A stretch of DNA of 64,000 nucleotides from Mesorhizobium loti R88b (GTDB lineage: Bacteria > Pseudomonadota > Alphaproteobacteria > Rhizobiales > Rhizobiaceae), in the NCBI RefSeq assembly GCF_013170845.1, contig NZ_CP033367.1:5767001-5831000 (forward strand), given 5' to 3'. Position 1 is the first letter of the stretch. Every line of letters starts with the position of its first letter. The notes under the pieces are model-generated. The model did no database searches. It saw nothing but the letters and a program-made list of their open reading frames with translations, and was not told the DNA's origin. Below, piece after piece: positions 9,941-18,518 of the stretch. Made by a program: the position numbers and the translations under genes.

Positions 9941-9995
9941 ATGACGGCTGGTCCGTCATGCCGCATCATCCGCCATTGCCGACGGCGGATGATGC
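9941..9995 (-). terminator. Tandem hairpins after the RND gene
   Basis: Two adjacent perfect stem-loops follow the stop of the efflux pump gene: GCATCATCCGCC (9963-9974) pairing with 9984-9995, and ATGACGG (9941-9947) pairing with 9953-9959. No long T-run follows on the minus strand, so they may be a weak terminator or an RNA-stabilising structure rather than a classic terminator. Confidence 0.5.
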
Positions 9996-10007
9996 GATGC
10001 AGCCGTT

Positions 10008-13000
10008 CTATTCCGCGGCCAGGGCCAGTTGCGGCCGCTCGGCGGGCAGCTCTGTTTCGGGCGCCTGCTCGCTCTTTTCCACCTTCTTCGGCTCGCGGCC
10101 AAAGAACAGGGCGTAGCCTGCCGGCAGCACCAGAATGGTCAGCACGGTGGCGACCATGATGCCGCCCATCATGGCATAGGCGAGCGGCCCCCAGAACACG
10201 GCGCGCGAGATCGGGATCAGCGCCAGCACCGCCGTCATCGCCGTCAGCACGATCGGCCGGAAACGGCGTACAGCCGAGCCGATGATGGCCTCCGAGCGTT
10301 CCATGCCTCTGGCGATGTCCTGGTCGATCTGGTCGACCAGGATGATCGAGTTGCGCATGATGATGCCGAGCAGCGCGATGACGCCGAGGATGGCGACAAA
10401 GCCGAACGGGGCGCCGCTGATCAGCAGAGCCGCGGCGGCACCGATGATGCCGAGCGGACCGGTGGCCAGCACCAGCATCGCCTTGCCGAAGTTCTGCAGC
10501 TGGATCATCAAGAGCACGACGATGATGGCCAACATGATCGGCGCCTTGGCGGCGATCGACGCCTGGCTTTCGGCCGAATCCTCGGCACCGCCCTGGATCT
10601 CGATCTTGTAGCCGGGCGCCAGGCCATCACGCAGGCCCTGCATGTCCTTGTACATCTTGGTGACGACGTCGTTGGACTGCACGCCGTCGGGCAGCGTTGC
10701 CCGCACACTAATGGTCGGCAAGCGGTTGCGGCGCCACTCGATGCCTTGCTCCAGCACCGGGACCACCTTGGCCACCTGCGATAACGGCACGAAGCCGCCG
10801 AAATCGGTCGGGATATAGACCGAGTCGACCGAGGACAGCAGGCTGCGGCTCGCATCCGGCTCGCGGGCAACGATGGACACCGTCTCCTCGCCGTCGCGGA
10901 AGTCGTCGAGCGGCGCGCCGGACATGGTTGCCTGCAGCATCTGGCGGATGCGCTGCGAGGTGACGCCGAGCGCACGGGCGCGATCCTGGTCGATGACCAG
11001 CTTCATCGCCGGCACGGGCTCGAGCCAATCGTCATGGACGGCGCCCAGCAGCGGATCCTCACGGAACTTCGCCTTTACCTGGTCAGCGATGCGGCGCACT
11101 TCCTGGCGATCCGGACCCATGACGCGCATCTGCACCGGCCAGCCGGTCGGCGGACCAAGGAACAGGCGGTCGACCTTGCCACGGATCGAGGGGAAATCCT
11201 CGGCCAGCACCGTGCGCAGCTTGACGATCAGCCGCTCACGCGCCGGCTCGTCATTGGCCATCACCAGCATCTGAGCGAAGTTCGGGTTGGCGAGTTGCTG
11301 GTCGAGCGGCAGGAAGAAGCGCGGCGCGCCCTCGCCGATATAGGTGGCGATGAAGCGCTTGTCCTTGTCGTCCATCATCTTGGCTTCGAGCGCCTTGGCC
11401 TGCACCTCGACCTCCTTGATGCTGGTGCCTTCCGGCAGCCAGAGGTCGACGAGGATTTCCGGCCGCGACGATTGCGGGAAGAAGTTCTGCGGAATGAACT
11501 GGAATGCCCACAGGCTGGTGCCGAAAGTCACCAGCGTCATCACCAGCACGATGATGCGGTGGCGCACGGCCCAGCCGACCGTGGCGCGCAGCCGGCGGTA
11601 GAAACGGGTGTCGAAGGCATCGTGATGGGTGCCGGCATGCTTGCGCTGCTTGAGGATCATATAGCCCAGCCACGGCGTGAAATAGACCGCGACAAACCAC
11701 GACACGATCAGCGCGATGCCGACGACATAGAACAGGGTGCGCACATATTCGCCCGCCGTCGAGGCGGCGAAGCCGACCGGGATGAAACCGGCGGTGGTGA
11801 TCAGCGTACCGGTCAGCATCGGGAAAGCCGTAGAGGAATAGGCGAAGCTCGCGGCCTCGATCTTGACCAGCCCCTCCTCCAGCTTGCGCTCCATCATTTC
11901 GACGACGATCATGGCGTCGTCGACGAGCAGGCCAAGCGCGATGATCAGGGCGCCCAGCGAGATGCGCTGCAGGTCGATGCCGAGTTCGTACATGATGGCG
12001 AAGGTGGCGGCCAGAACCAGCGGAATGGCAATGGCGATGACCAGACCCGAACGCCATCCGATCGACAGGAACGAGACGACAAGCACGATCAGCAGCGCTT
12101 CGCCCAGAGCATGCATGAATTCGGCCACCGCATCCGTGACGACGCCTGGCTGATCGGAAATCTGGTCGACCGACACGCCATAGGGCAGCGCCTCCTCGAA
12201 GCGCTTGTAGGTCGCCTCGACGTCCTTGCCGACATCGGTGACCTTGAAGCCCTTGGCCATAACGACACCGAGCTGCACGCTTTCATGACCGTTGAAGCGG
12301 TATTTGCGCTGGAAGGGATCTTCGAGCCCCGACGTCACGGTGGCGATATCGCCGAGCCGGGTAACCTGACCGCCGGCGCGCAGGCGCAGCTCGCGGATGT
12401 CGGCAGCCTTGGTGACGTCGCCTTCAACGGAGATGCGCACCGAATTGACGCCGGTGTCGACGGAACCGGCCGGGTCGACATTGTTCTGGCCCTTGATCGC
12501 GTTCTGCAGGTCGGTCAGCGTCAGGCCGCGTTCGGCAAGCGCCTTGGACGAAACGTCGATGTAGAGCTTTTCCGGCTGATCGCCGATGATGACCGCCTTC
12601 TCGACGCCCGGTGTCGTCAACAGCATGTCGCGCGCCTGGATGGCGAACTTCTTCAGCTCGGGATAGGAAAACCCGTCGCCGCTGATCGAATGCAGCGTGA
12701 TGAAGGTGTCGCCGAACTCGTCGTTGAAGTATGGGCCAAGCAGGCCCTGCGGCAGGTCGCCCTGGATATCGCCGACCTTCTTGCGCACCTGATAGAAGGC
12801 GTCGTTTACCTCGGCGGCGTTGGTGTCGCCCTTGATCTGCACGGTAATGATGGCGCTGCCGGCGCGGGTGAAGGAGCGCACGAAGTCGAGATGCGGCGTT
12901 TCCTGCAGCTTGCGCTCGATCTTGTTGACGACCTGGTCTTCCATCTCCTGGATCGAGGAGCCCGGCCAGATCGCCTGCACGACCATGACCCGGAAGGTGA

Positions 13001-13148
13001 AGTCGGGGTCTTCCTTCTGGCCCATGCGCATCAGGCCGAGCGCACCGGCGATGATGATCAGCCCGAACAGGAAGCGCGCGATTGAGGGATGGCCGATGGC
13101 CCAACGCGACAGGTTGAAGGGCCGCTTTTCTTCAGTGGAATTGGTCAT
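10008..13148 (-). CDS. RND efflux transporter, inner-membrane pump
   Basis: The 1046-residue length and layout (N-terminal helix, two large periplasmic loops, two six-helix bundles) are those of the hydrophobe/amphiphile efflux (HAE-1) RND family. The paired aspartates of the proton relay are seen in LGLLVDDAMIVVEM near residue 408. It should form a tripartite pump with the membrane fusion protein encoded upstream. No outer-membrane channel gene is present, so a TolC elsewhere is presumably used. The divergence from AcrB (first residues MTNSTEEKRPFNLSRWAI) puts it in the branch with short N-termini and unknown substrates. Confidence 0.94.
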   Translation of the reverse strand: MTNSTEEKRPFNLSRWAIGHPSIARFLFGLIIIAGALGLMRMGQKEDPDFTFRVMVVQAIWPGSSIQEMEDQVVNKIERKLQETPHLDFVRSFTRAGSAIITVQIKGDTNAAEVNDAFYQVRKKVGDIQGDLPQGLLGPYFNDEFGDTFITLHSISGDGFSYPELKKFAIQARDMLLTTPGVEKAVIIGDQPEKLYIDVSSKALAERGLTLTDLQNAIKGQNNVDPAGSVDTGVNSVRISVEGDVTKAADIRELRLRAGGQVTRLGDIATVTSGLEDPFQRKYRFNGHESVQLGVVMAKGFKVTDVGKDVEATYKRFEEALPYGVSVDQISDQPGVVTDAVAEFMHALGEALLIVLVVSFLSIGWRSGLVIAIAIPLVLAATFAIMYELGIDLQRISLGALIIALGLLVDDAMIVVEMMERKLEEGLVKIEAASFAYSSTAFPMLTGTLITTAGFIPVGFAASTAGEYVRTLFYVVGIALIVSWFVAVYFTPWLGYMILKQRKHAGTHHDAFDTRFYRRLRATVGWAVRHRIIVLVMTLVTFGTSLWAFQFIPQNFFPQSSRPEILVDLWLPEGTSIKEVEVQAKALEAKMMDDKDKRFIATYIGEGAPRFFLPLDQQLANPNFAQMLVMANDEPARERLIVKLRTVLAEDFPSIRGKVDRLFLGPPTGWPVQMRVMGPDRQEVRRIADQVKAKFREDPLLGAVHDDWLEPVPAMKLVIDQDRARALGVTSQRIRQMLQATMSGAPLDDFRDGEETVSIVAREPDASRSLLSSVDSVYIPTDFGGFVPLSQVAKVVPVLEQGIEWRRNRLPTISVRATLPDGVQSNDVVTKMYKDMQGLRDGLAPGYKIEIQGGAEDSAESQASIAAKAPIMLAIIVVLLMIQLQNFGKAMLVLATGPLGIIGAAAALLISGAPFGFVAILGVIALLGIIMRNSIILVDQIDQDIARGMERSEAIIGSAVRRFRPIVLTAMTAVLALIPISRAVFWGPLAYAMMGGIMVATVLTILVLPAGYALFFGREPKKVEKSEQAPETELPAERPQLALAAE

Positions 13149-13237
13149 CGCTACTCGTCCACTTTGCTTGGTTGCCGGCGCCTGTTGCTTCGAAGAAGCG
13201 CGGCGCGCGAAACGAAATCATCTGCGTTCGAACTGGC

Positions 13238-13352
13238 TTCCGGGCGGCGTGACTCTTCGAGCAGAGAGACACTCATCGCGGTCGGACGCGCGGATCGATG
13301 CGGGGGGACATCGGCCTTGACGTCTCGACCTTCGGGCGCACGCCGCCCGGAA
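13238..13352 (-). repeat. 14-bp inverted repeat between MFP and RND genes
   Basis: The arms TTCCGGGCGGCGTG (13238-13251) and its exact complement (13339-13352) lie 87 bases apart in the 243-base gap between the two pump genes. Within one transcript they could form a long hairpin and separate the expression levels or stability of the two messages. No open frame with coding character is seen in the gap. Confidence 0.6.
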
Positions 13353-13391
13353 ACCTGCGGCCGCGGGAACGCGCGGCCGACCTGTCTGTCG

Positions 13392-14534
13392 TCAGCGCAA
13401 CCGGCTGGCGTCTTCGCCCTCGGCGGAAGCGGACTGTTGCGCCACGCCGCCAGCGAGCTTCACCTTCAGATTCTCGGTCATGAACTGCGTGCCGGCGGCG
13501 ACGACGATATCGCCTGGCTTCAACCCTTCGGCGACGCGCACGCCATCGGCGGCGAACTCGGCGACCTTGACCGGGCGGGCATGAACGGTGTCGGCGCCAC
13601 GATCGACGGTCCAGACGATCGACTGGCTGTCTTGCTTCGCCAATGCACTCAGCGGGATCGATACGAGTTGCTTTTCGTTGGCGGCCGAGGCCTCGATGTT
13701 GGCGGTCATGCCGAGCAGCACGCGCGGGTCGTTGGGCAGGCTGACACGAACGGCGAAGGTACGCGACTGCGTATCGGCGCTGCCGGCGACCTCGCGGACC
13801 TTGCCGTCGAGCGCCAGCGTGTTGTCGGACCAGAAACCGGCCTTGACTGATTTGCCCGGCTTGAATTCGGCGATTTCCATTTCAGGCACCGCGATCAGCA
13901 CTTCCTTTTCGCCGTCGACCGCGACAGTGACCACCGGCGAGCCGGAGCCAACCACCTGGCCGACATCGGCGTTGACAGCCGTGACGATGCCGTCCCTGTC
14001 GGCCTTGAGGTCGGTATAGCCGACCTGGTTCTTGGCCTGGTCGAGCGACGAACGGGCGGAGTCGCGGGTGGCGACCGCCTGGTCATAGGTCAGCGTCGCC
14101 TGCTCGAGCTGCGATTTCGGTGAAAAGTTCTTGGCGAAAAGCTGCTCAGCGCGCTTGCGGGCAAGCTCTGTTGTCTCGACCTGCCGTTCGGCCGCATCGA
14201 GCGTGGCCCGAGCACTCTTGACCGAGAGGTCATAGTCGGTGGGATCGATGCGGGCGAGCACATCGCCCGGCACGACATGCTGACCGATGTCGACGAGGCG
14301 TTCGGTGATCTTGCCGTTGACGCGGAAAGCGAGAGCACTTTCAGTGCGGGCGCGCACCGATCCCGAATAGGACAGCGTGCGGGTGTCATGCGCCTGGGCG
14401 ATCTCGACGACCTTGACCGGGCGGATGATATCCTTGACTTCGGCTTTCTCCTGGCTGCAGCCGGCAAGAGCTAGCGCCGCTACGATCAAGCCCGCGACCG
14501 GCAACCGGCGGATGATGGAATGGGACAAAGACAC
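13392..14534 (-). CDS. RND efflux periplasmic adaptor (membrane fusion lipoprotein)
   Basis: The 380-residue protein starts with a lipoprotein signal ending in the lipobox LALAGC, so Cys about 26 should be acylated and the protein anchored to the inner membrane. The order is barrel-lipoyl half (RVNGKITERLVDIGQHVVPGD), an alpha-helical hairpin (about residues 95-160), the second lipoyl half, then beta-barrel and membrane-proximal domains. It should link the RND pump to a TolC-type channel. It lies between the tetR and RND genes on the same strand, consistent with an operon read leftward from 15.2 kb. Confidence 0.94.
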   Translation of the reverse strand: MSLSHSIIRRLPVAGLIVAALALAGCSQEKAEVKDIIRPVKVVEIAQAHDTRTLSYSGSVRARTESALAFRVNGKITERLVDIGQHVVPGDVLARIDPTDYDLSVKSARATLDAAERQVETTELARKRAEQLFAKNFSPKSQLEQATLTYDQAVATRDSARSSLDQAKNQVGYTDLKADRDGIVTAVNADVGQVVGSGSPVVTVAVDGEKEVLIAVPEMEIAEFKPGKSVKAGFWSDNTLALDGKVREVAGSADTQSRTFAVRVSLPNDPRVLLGMTANIEASAANEKQLVSIPLSALAKQDSQSIVWTVDRGADTVHARPVKVAEFAADGVRVAEGLKPGDIVVAAGTQFMTENLKVKLAGGVAQQSASAEGEDASRLR

Positions 14535-14588
14535 CTTGGCACTCCCGAACTGGAGATGAACTGTCGACCGGCGCCCGGCGGGCGGCGG

Positions 14589-15197
14589 CTATTTCTTCAG
14601 GGCCTTGATCGCATAATCGATAAGGTCGTCGGGCATCGCCCGGTTGGTCTTGGCAAGGCACTGCGCCACCATTTGCGGGTGGCAAAGGATGACCGTGGCG
14701 GCGCCGAAGCAGCGCGACGCAACCACCGGATCCTGCTGCATGAACTCGCCGGCCTCGATGCCGTCGCGGATCACCTCCGCGAACAGATCGTGGATGCTGT
14801 CGACGTGCTTGTCGATGACGCCCCAGTCGCGCTCGAGCGCGACGATGACCATCTCATGGACCTTCTGCTCGTCGAGCATGGTCTCCAGCGTCATCTTGTA
14901 TTGGGCGTGAATGTAGCGACGAAGCCGCTCCTCGGCACTGAGCGGCAGGTGCATGATCTCGTAGGCCATCTTGTAGCTGGCGCCGAGCATCCGGCCGCAG
15001 ACGGCCTGGTGGATTTCGACCTTCGAGGCGAAGAAACGGTAGATGTTGGCCGGCGACATGCCGAGTTCGCGGGCGATGTCGGCGACATTGGTCTTGCCGT
15101 AGCCATAGTGCCGGAACAGGCGCTCGGCGCAATCGAGAATGCGCGTCACATTCTCCTGCCTGGCGGCGTCGGCGACTATGTTGGCGGCTTCGGACAT
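14589..15197 (-). CDS. TetR/AcrR-family repressor of the efflux operon
   Basis: About 202 residues. The N-terminal helix-turn-helix (ILDCAERLFRHYGYGKTNVADIARELGMSPANIYRFF) is textbook TetR, followed by a helical ligand domain. The ATG at 15197 is preferred over an in-frame TTG at 15215, because the former follows GAAAGAG and the latter lies next to the putative operator. It is first in the tetR-MFP-RND operon, so it very likely autoregulates the operon and is released by a pump substrate. Confidence 0.92.
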   Translation of the reverse strand: MSEAANIVADAARQENVTRILDCAERLFRHYGYGKTNVADIARELGMSPANIYRFFASKVEIHQAVCGRMLGASYKMAYEIMHLPLSAEERLRRYIHAQYKMTLETMLDEQKVHEMVIVALERDWGVIDKHVDSIHDLFAEVIRDGIEAGEFMQQDPVVASRCFGAATVILCHPQMVAQCLAKTNRAMPDDLIDYAIKALKK

Positions 15198-15216
15198 GGC
15201 TCTTTCGTTTGACAAG

Positions 15217-15267
15217 TGACGAATTTCAATTTTCGTCAGTCGTAAATTGAAGAGAGCGGGATGTCAA
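15217..15267 (-). promoter_or_regulatory. Promoter and TetR operator of the efflux operon
   Basis: An inverted repeat with 7-bp arms TGACGAA (15217-15223) and TTCGTCA (15232-15238), 22 bases in all, lies 20 bases before the tetR start. Reading leftward, a perfect -35 TTGACA is at 15267-15262, followed after 17 bases by a weak -10 (TACGAC) that abuts the palindrome. A repressor bound there would block initiation. Placement is seen in sequence; the function is inferred. Confidence 0.7.
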
Positions 15268-15363
15268 CACGAAATCGACGTACGCGTACAAGTTAGTGAC
15301 AGATGGTGACAGTGAGCGGGTATGACAACCGGCGCTCGCGATTGGCGGCGCGCCTCTCAAGAG

Positions 15364-15577
15364 TTCGTCATCCCTGAGCGAAGCAAGGAGCGAAGCGAAG
15401 CGGCGCAGGCCCTAGGATCCATGCCGGGACGCCCGCTAAAGAGTATGACGGATCAATAGTTTACACCGTCAGCGAGGGAGCCATTCCCGACCGCCGGAGC
15501 ACGGCCGCCGAGTCACGGCATGGATCCTAGGGTTTCCGCGACGTCGCTTCGCGACTGCTCCAACCTAGGATGACGAA
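15364..15577. repeat. Mosaic palindromic intergenic element
   Basis: Nested inverted repeats fill this gap: outer arms TTCGTCATCC (15364-15373) with 15568-15577, and inner 17-base arms CCCTAGGATCCATGCCG (15410-15426) with 15516-15532. The stretch between 15198 and 15629 contains no gene; it holds the efflux promoter at one end and this element. It resembles MITE-like repeats common in Mesorhizobium but carries no coding sequence. Confidence 0.7.
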
Positions 15578-15629
15578 GTCACGAAGGTCCGCGACAAATT
15601 GTCGAGGCCATAGCAAGAATGACGGTGCG

Positions 15630-17270
15630 CTAAGCTACCTTGGCCATTTCCCGCAGCCGGAACTTCTGGATCTTGCCCGTCGAGGTCTTCGGTATCTCCG
15701 CGAAAATCACCGCTTTCGGCACTTTGAAGCGGGCAAGCAGCGCGCGGCAGTGCTCGATGATCTCGGCCTCGCTCGCGGCCTTGCCGGGCTTCAGCTCGAC
15801 ATAGGCTACGGGCACCTCGCCCCATTTGTCATCCGCGCGGGCAACCACACCGCATGACGCCACAGCCGGGTGCTTGTAGAGCGCATCCTCGACCTCGATC
15901 GAGGAAATGTTCTCGCCACCCGAGATGATGATGTCCTTGGAGCGGTCCTTGAGCTGGATGTAGCCGTCGGGATGCATGACGCCGAGATCGCCGGAATGGA
16001 ACCAGCCGCCGGCGAAGGCTTCGTCGCTCGCCTTGCGGTTCTTCAAATAGCCTTTCATTACGATGTTGCCGCGAAACATGACCTCGCCGATGGTTTCGCC
16101 GTCGGCCGGCGTTTCGATCATTGTCTCGGGGTCCATCACGGTAAGCCCTTCGAGCGCGGCGTAGCGCACGCCCTGCCTCGCCTTCTTGGCGCTACGCTCG
16201 CCTTTTTCGAGACCGTCCCATTCGCCGTGCCATTCGTTAACCACGGCCGGGCCATAAGTCTCGGTCAGGCCATAGAGATGGGTGACGGCAAAGCCAGCAT
16301 CGGCCATGCCCGACAGCACGGCTTCGGGCGGCGGCGCGGCCGCGGTGTTGAAGGTCACGGTCTGCGCGAACGTGCGCTTGTCTTCGTCCTTCGCGTTGAT
16401 CAGCACCGACATGACGACCGGCGCGCCACAGAGATGGGTGACGCCGTGATCGGCGATTGCATCGTAGATCGGCTTTGGCCGCACCCAGCGCAGGCAGACA
16501 TGGGTGCCGGCTTGGACGGCGAGCGTCCAAGGGAAGCACCAGCCGTTGCAGTGGAACATCGGCAGCGTCCAGAGATAGACAGCGTGCTTAGCCATCCCGG
16601 CGTGAATGGTGTTGGTGTAGGCCATCAGGGCGGCACCGCGGTGGTGGTAGACAACACCCTTCGGATTGCCTGTCGTGCCGGAGGTGTAGTTGAGCGAGAT
16701 GGCGTCCCATTCGTCGTCTGGCATCGACCAGGCGAAATCCGCATCACCACTGGCGACAAAATCCTCGTAGTCGACTGCGCCGATGCGCTCGCCCTTCGGA
16801 TAGGGCGCGTCGGCCGCATAGTCGGGATCGTCATAATCGATGACTAGCGGCTTGACCTTGGCCAGTTCCAGAGCTTGCTGGACGACGCCGGAGAATTCGC
16901 GGTCGGCGATCAGCACCTTGGTCTCGGCATGATCGAGCTGGAAGGCAATGACCGCGGCGTCGAGGCGGGTGTTGAGCGAGTGCAGCACGGCCTTGGTCAT
17001 CGGCACGCCGAAATGCGCTTCCAGCATTGGCGGGGTGTTGGACAGCATGACGGTGACCGTGTCGCCCTTGGCGATGCCGCGCTTGTGGAGTGCCGAGGCG
17101 AGCTTCAACGAGCGGCGCCAGAAATCGCGATAGGAGATACGCTGGTTGCCGTGGATGATGGCGATATGGCTGGGATAGGTTCTTGCCGCACGCTCCAGAT
17201 AGGTGAGCGGCGTCAGTGGCTGATAATTGGCCGCGTTCCTGTCGAGATCCTGTTCGTATGGATTGCCCAT
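15630..17270 (-). CDS. Acyl-CoA synthetase (AMP-binding)
   Basis: A 546-residue adenylate-forming enzyme. The phosphate-binding loop YTSGTTGNPKG is near residue 190. The Y-G-L-T-E-T-Y-G motif, the GGWFHSGDLG motif, and the C-terminal hinge and lysine region (DIIISGGENISSIEVE, TGKIQKFRLR) are all intact. It activates a carboxylic acid to acyl-AMP and then acyl-CoA. Closest families by appearance are medium-chain acyl-CoA ligases and methylmercaptopropionate-CoA ligase (DmdB-like), but sequence alone does not decide. It is divergent from the SorC regulator gene with a 196-base gap, and no obvious metabolic partner lies next to it. Confidence 0.9.
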   Translation of the reverse strand: MGNPYEQDLDRNAANYQPLTPLTYLERAARTYPSHIAIIHGNQRISYRDFWRRSLKLASALHKRGIAKGDTVTVMLSNTPPMLEAHFGVPMTKAVLHSLNTRLDAAVIAFQLDHAETKVLIADREFSGVVQQALELAKVKPLVIDYDDPDYAADAPYPKGERIGAVDYEDFVASGDADFAWSMPDDEWDAISLNYTSGTTGNPKGVVYHHRGAALMAYTNTIHAGMAKHAVYLWTLPMFHCNGWCFPWTLAVQAGTHVCLRWVRPKPIYDAIADHGVTHLCGAPVVMSVLINAKDEDKRTFAQTVTFNTAAAPPPEAVLSGMADAGFAVTHLYGLTETYGPAVVNEWHGEWDGLEKGERSAKKARQGVRYAALEGLTVMDPETMIETPADGETIGEVMFRGNIVMKGYLKNRKASDEAFAGGWFHSGDLGVMHPDGYIQLKDRSKDIIISGGENISSIEVEDALYKHPAVASCGVVARADDKWGEVPVAYVELKPGKAASEAEIIEHCRALLARFKVPKAVIFAEIPKTSTGKIQKFRLREMAKVA

Positions 17271-17466
17271 CCCGCCTCCCCTTGCTTCCTGGTCGGAGAC
17301 TTCTAATCACAGGCTCCTAGCCACGTCACCATTCTTCTATGGGAAGCCTGTCGACACCACAGCCGGCTTCGCCTTGATCCCGATCAACAAGCGAAAGATG
17401 TTTGCACTGCCCCACTCAATTTGACTTTTGTCGAGAGCCGTGACTAATGTCAGCCGAGGAGACGGC

Positions 17467-18432
17467 ATGGCGATCCGACCGGCAGAACAAATCATCCACA
17501 AGGCCGCCTGGCTCTATTATGCGCACGGTCTGCGGCAGGACCAGGTGGCGAGCCAGCTTAACATTTCCCGCGCCTCGGTGGCCATGTATCTGCGCAAGGC
17601 GCGCGAGACCGGCATCGTCAATATCTCGACCTCGACCCAGCTGTTCACCGACGACGTGATGGCGCGCAAGCTCGAGGATGCACTGGGCCTCGACGCGGTC
17701 TGGATCGCGCCGGAAAACAGCCATATCCCGGACCCGTCGACGGACATCGCGGTGCTGGCGGCAAGCGTCTTCCTCGAACTGGTCAAGAAGGGCGATCGCA
17801 TCGGTGTCGCCTGGGGCCGCACCGTCTACACCATCGCCGACATCATGTCCTATGCCGACCTGCAGGATGTCACGGTGGTGCAGCTTTGCGGCAATCTCGG
17901 CGCGCCTTATTCCTACCGGCCCGACCAGTGCACGATGGAAATCGCGCGCCGGCTCAACGCCAAGGGCCTCAATTTCTACGCACCGCTGGTGCTGTCGACG
18001 GAAGAGCTGGCACGCGCGCTGCGGGCCGAGCCAGTGATCCGCGAGCAGCTGTCGGGTATCAGGGACTGCGATCTGGCGCTCTATTCGGTCGGCGCGGTTG
18101 ACGCCGACAGCCATCTGGTCAAATGCGGCGCGCTGACATCAGGCGAAATGGCGGAGCTGCGCAGCCGAGGTGCCGCAGGCGTCATTGCCGGTCAGATCAT
18201 CGATGCTGAAGGCAAGGTGCTCGACTGCGGCTACAACAGGCGGGTGATCTCCGCCGAACTTGCCTCGCTGCGCGCCATCGCCAGGCGCCTGATGGTGGTG
18301 CAGGAGGACAGCAAGTTCGAACCGCTGCTCGCCGCACTCACTGGGGGACTTTGCACGCATCTGGTGGTCGGCGCGCATATGGCGCAGCGGCTGCTCAATC
18401 ATGCCGGAGCGGCGCCCCAAAAAGCACCCTGA
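17467..18432 (+). CDS. SorC/DeoR-type sugar-binding transcriptional regulator
   Basis: About 321 residues: an N-terminal helix-turn-helix (GLRQDQVASQLNISRASVAMYLRKAR, residues 22-47) and a large C-terminal sugar-phosphate-binding domain typical of SorC-family regulators. The ATG at 17467 follows GAGGAG at good spacing; an upstream in-frame start has no ribosome binding site. It is 86 bases upstream of the aldolase/dehydrogenase gene, and probably controls that gene and the transporter/mtn genes in response to a phosphorylated intermediate. The effector is not known. Confidence 0.9.
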   Translation: MAIRPAEQIIHKAAWLYYAHGLRQDQVASQLNISRASVAMYLRKARETGIVNISTSTQLFTDDVMARKLEDALGLDAVWIAPENSHIPDPSTDIAVLAASVFLELVKKGDRIGVAWGRTVYTIADIMSYADLQDVTVVQLCGNLGAPYSYRPDQCTMEIARRLNAKGLNFYAPLVLSTEELARALRAEPVIREQLSGIRDCDLALYSVGAVDADSHLVKCGALTSGEMAELRSRGAAGVIAGQIIDAEGKVLDCGYNRRVISAELASLRAIARRLMVVQEDSKFEPLLAALTGGLCTHLVVGAHMAQRLLNHAGAAPQKAP

Positions 18433-18518
18433 AAAGCAACCCTTCGCCGGCGCATTGTCATCAAGGCGTCGCGGCATTCCTGTTTCACCACCCAAGACAG
18501 CAACTGGACGAAGCGAAC

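Noticed and set aside
11034..13085. A 683-codon open frame on the plus strand opposite the RND pump gene
   Set aside because: It is antisense to a well-conserved gene, is rich in H, D, R, Q and G, and shows no family motif; long shadow frames are expected at this GC content.
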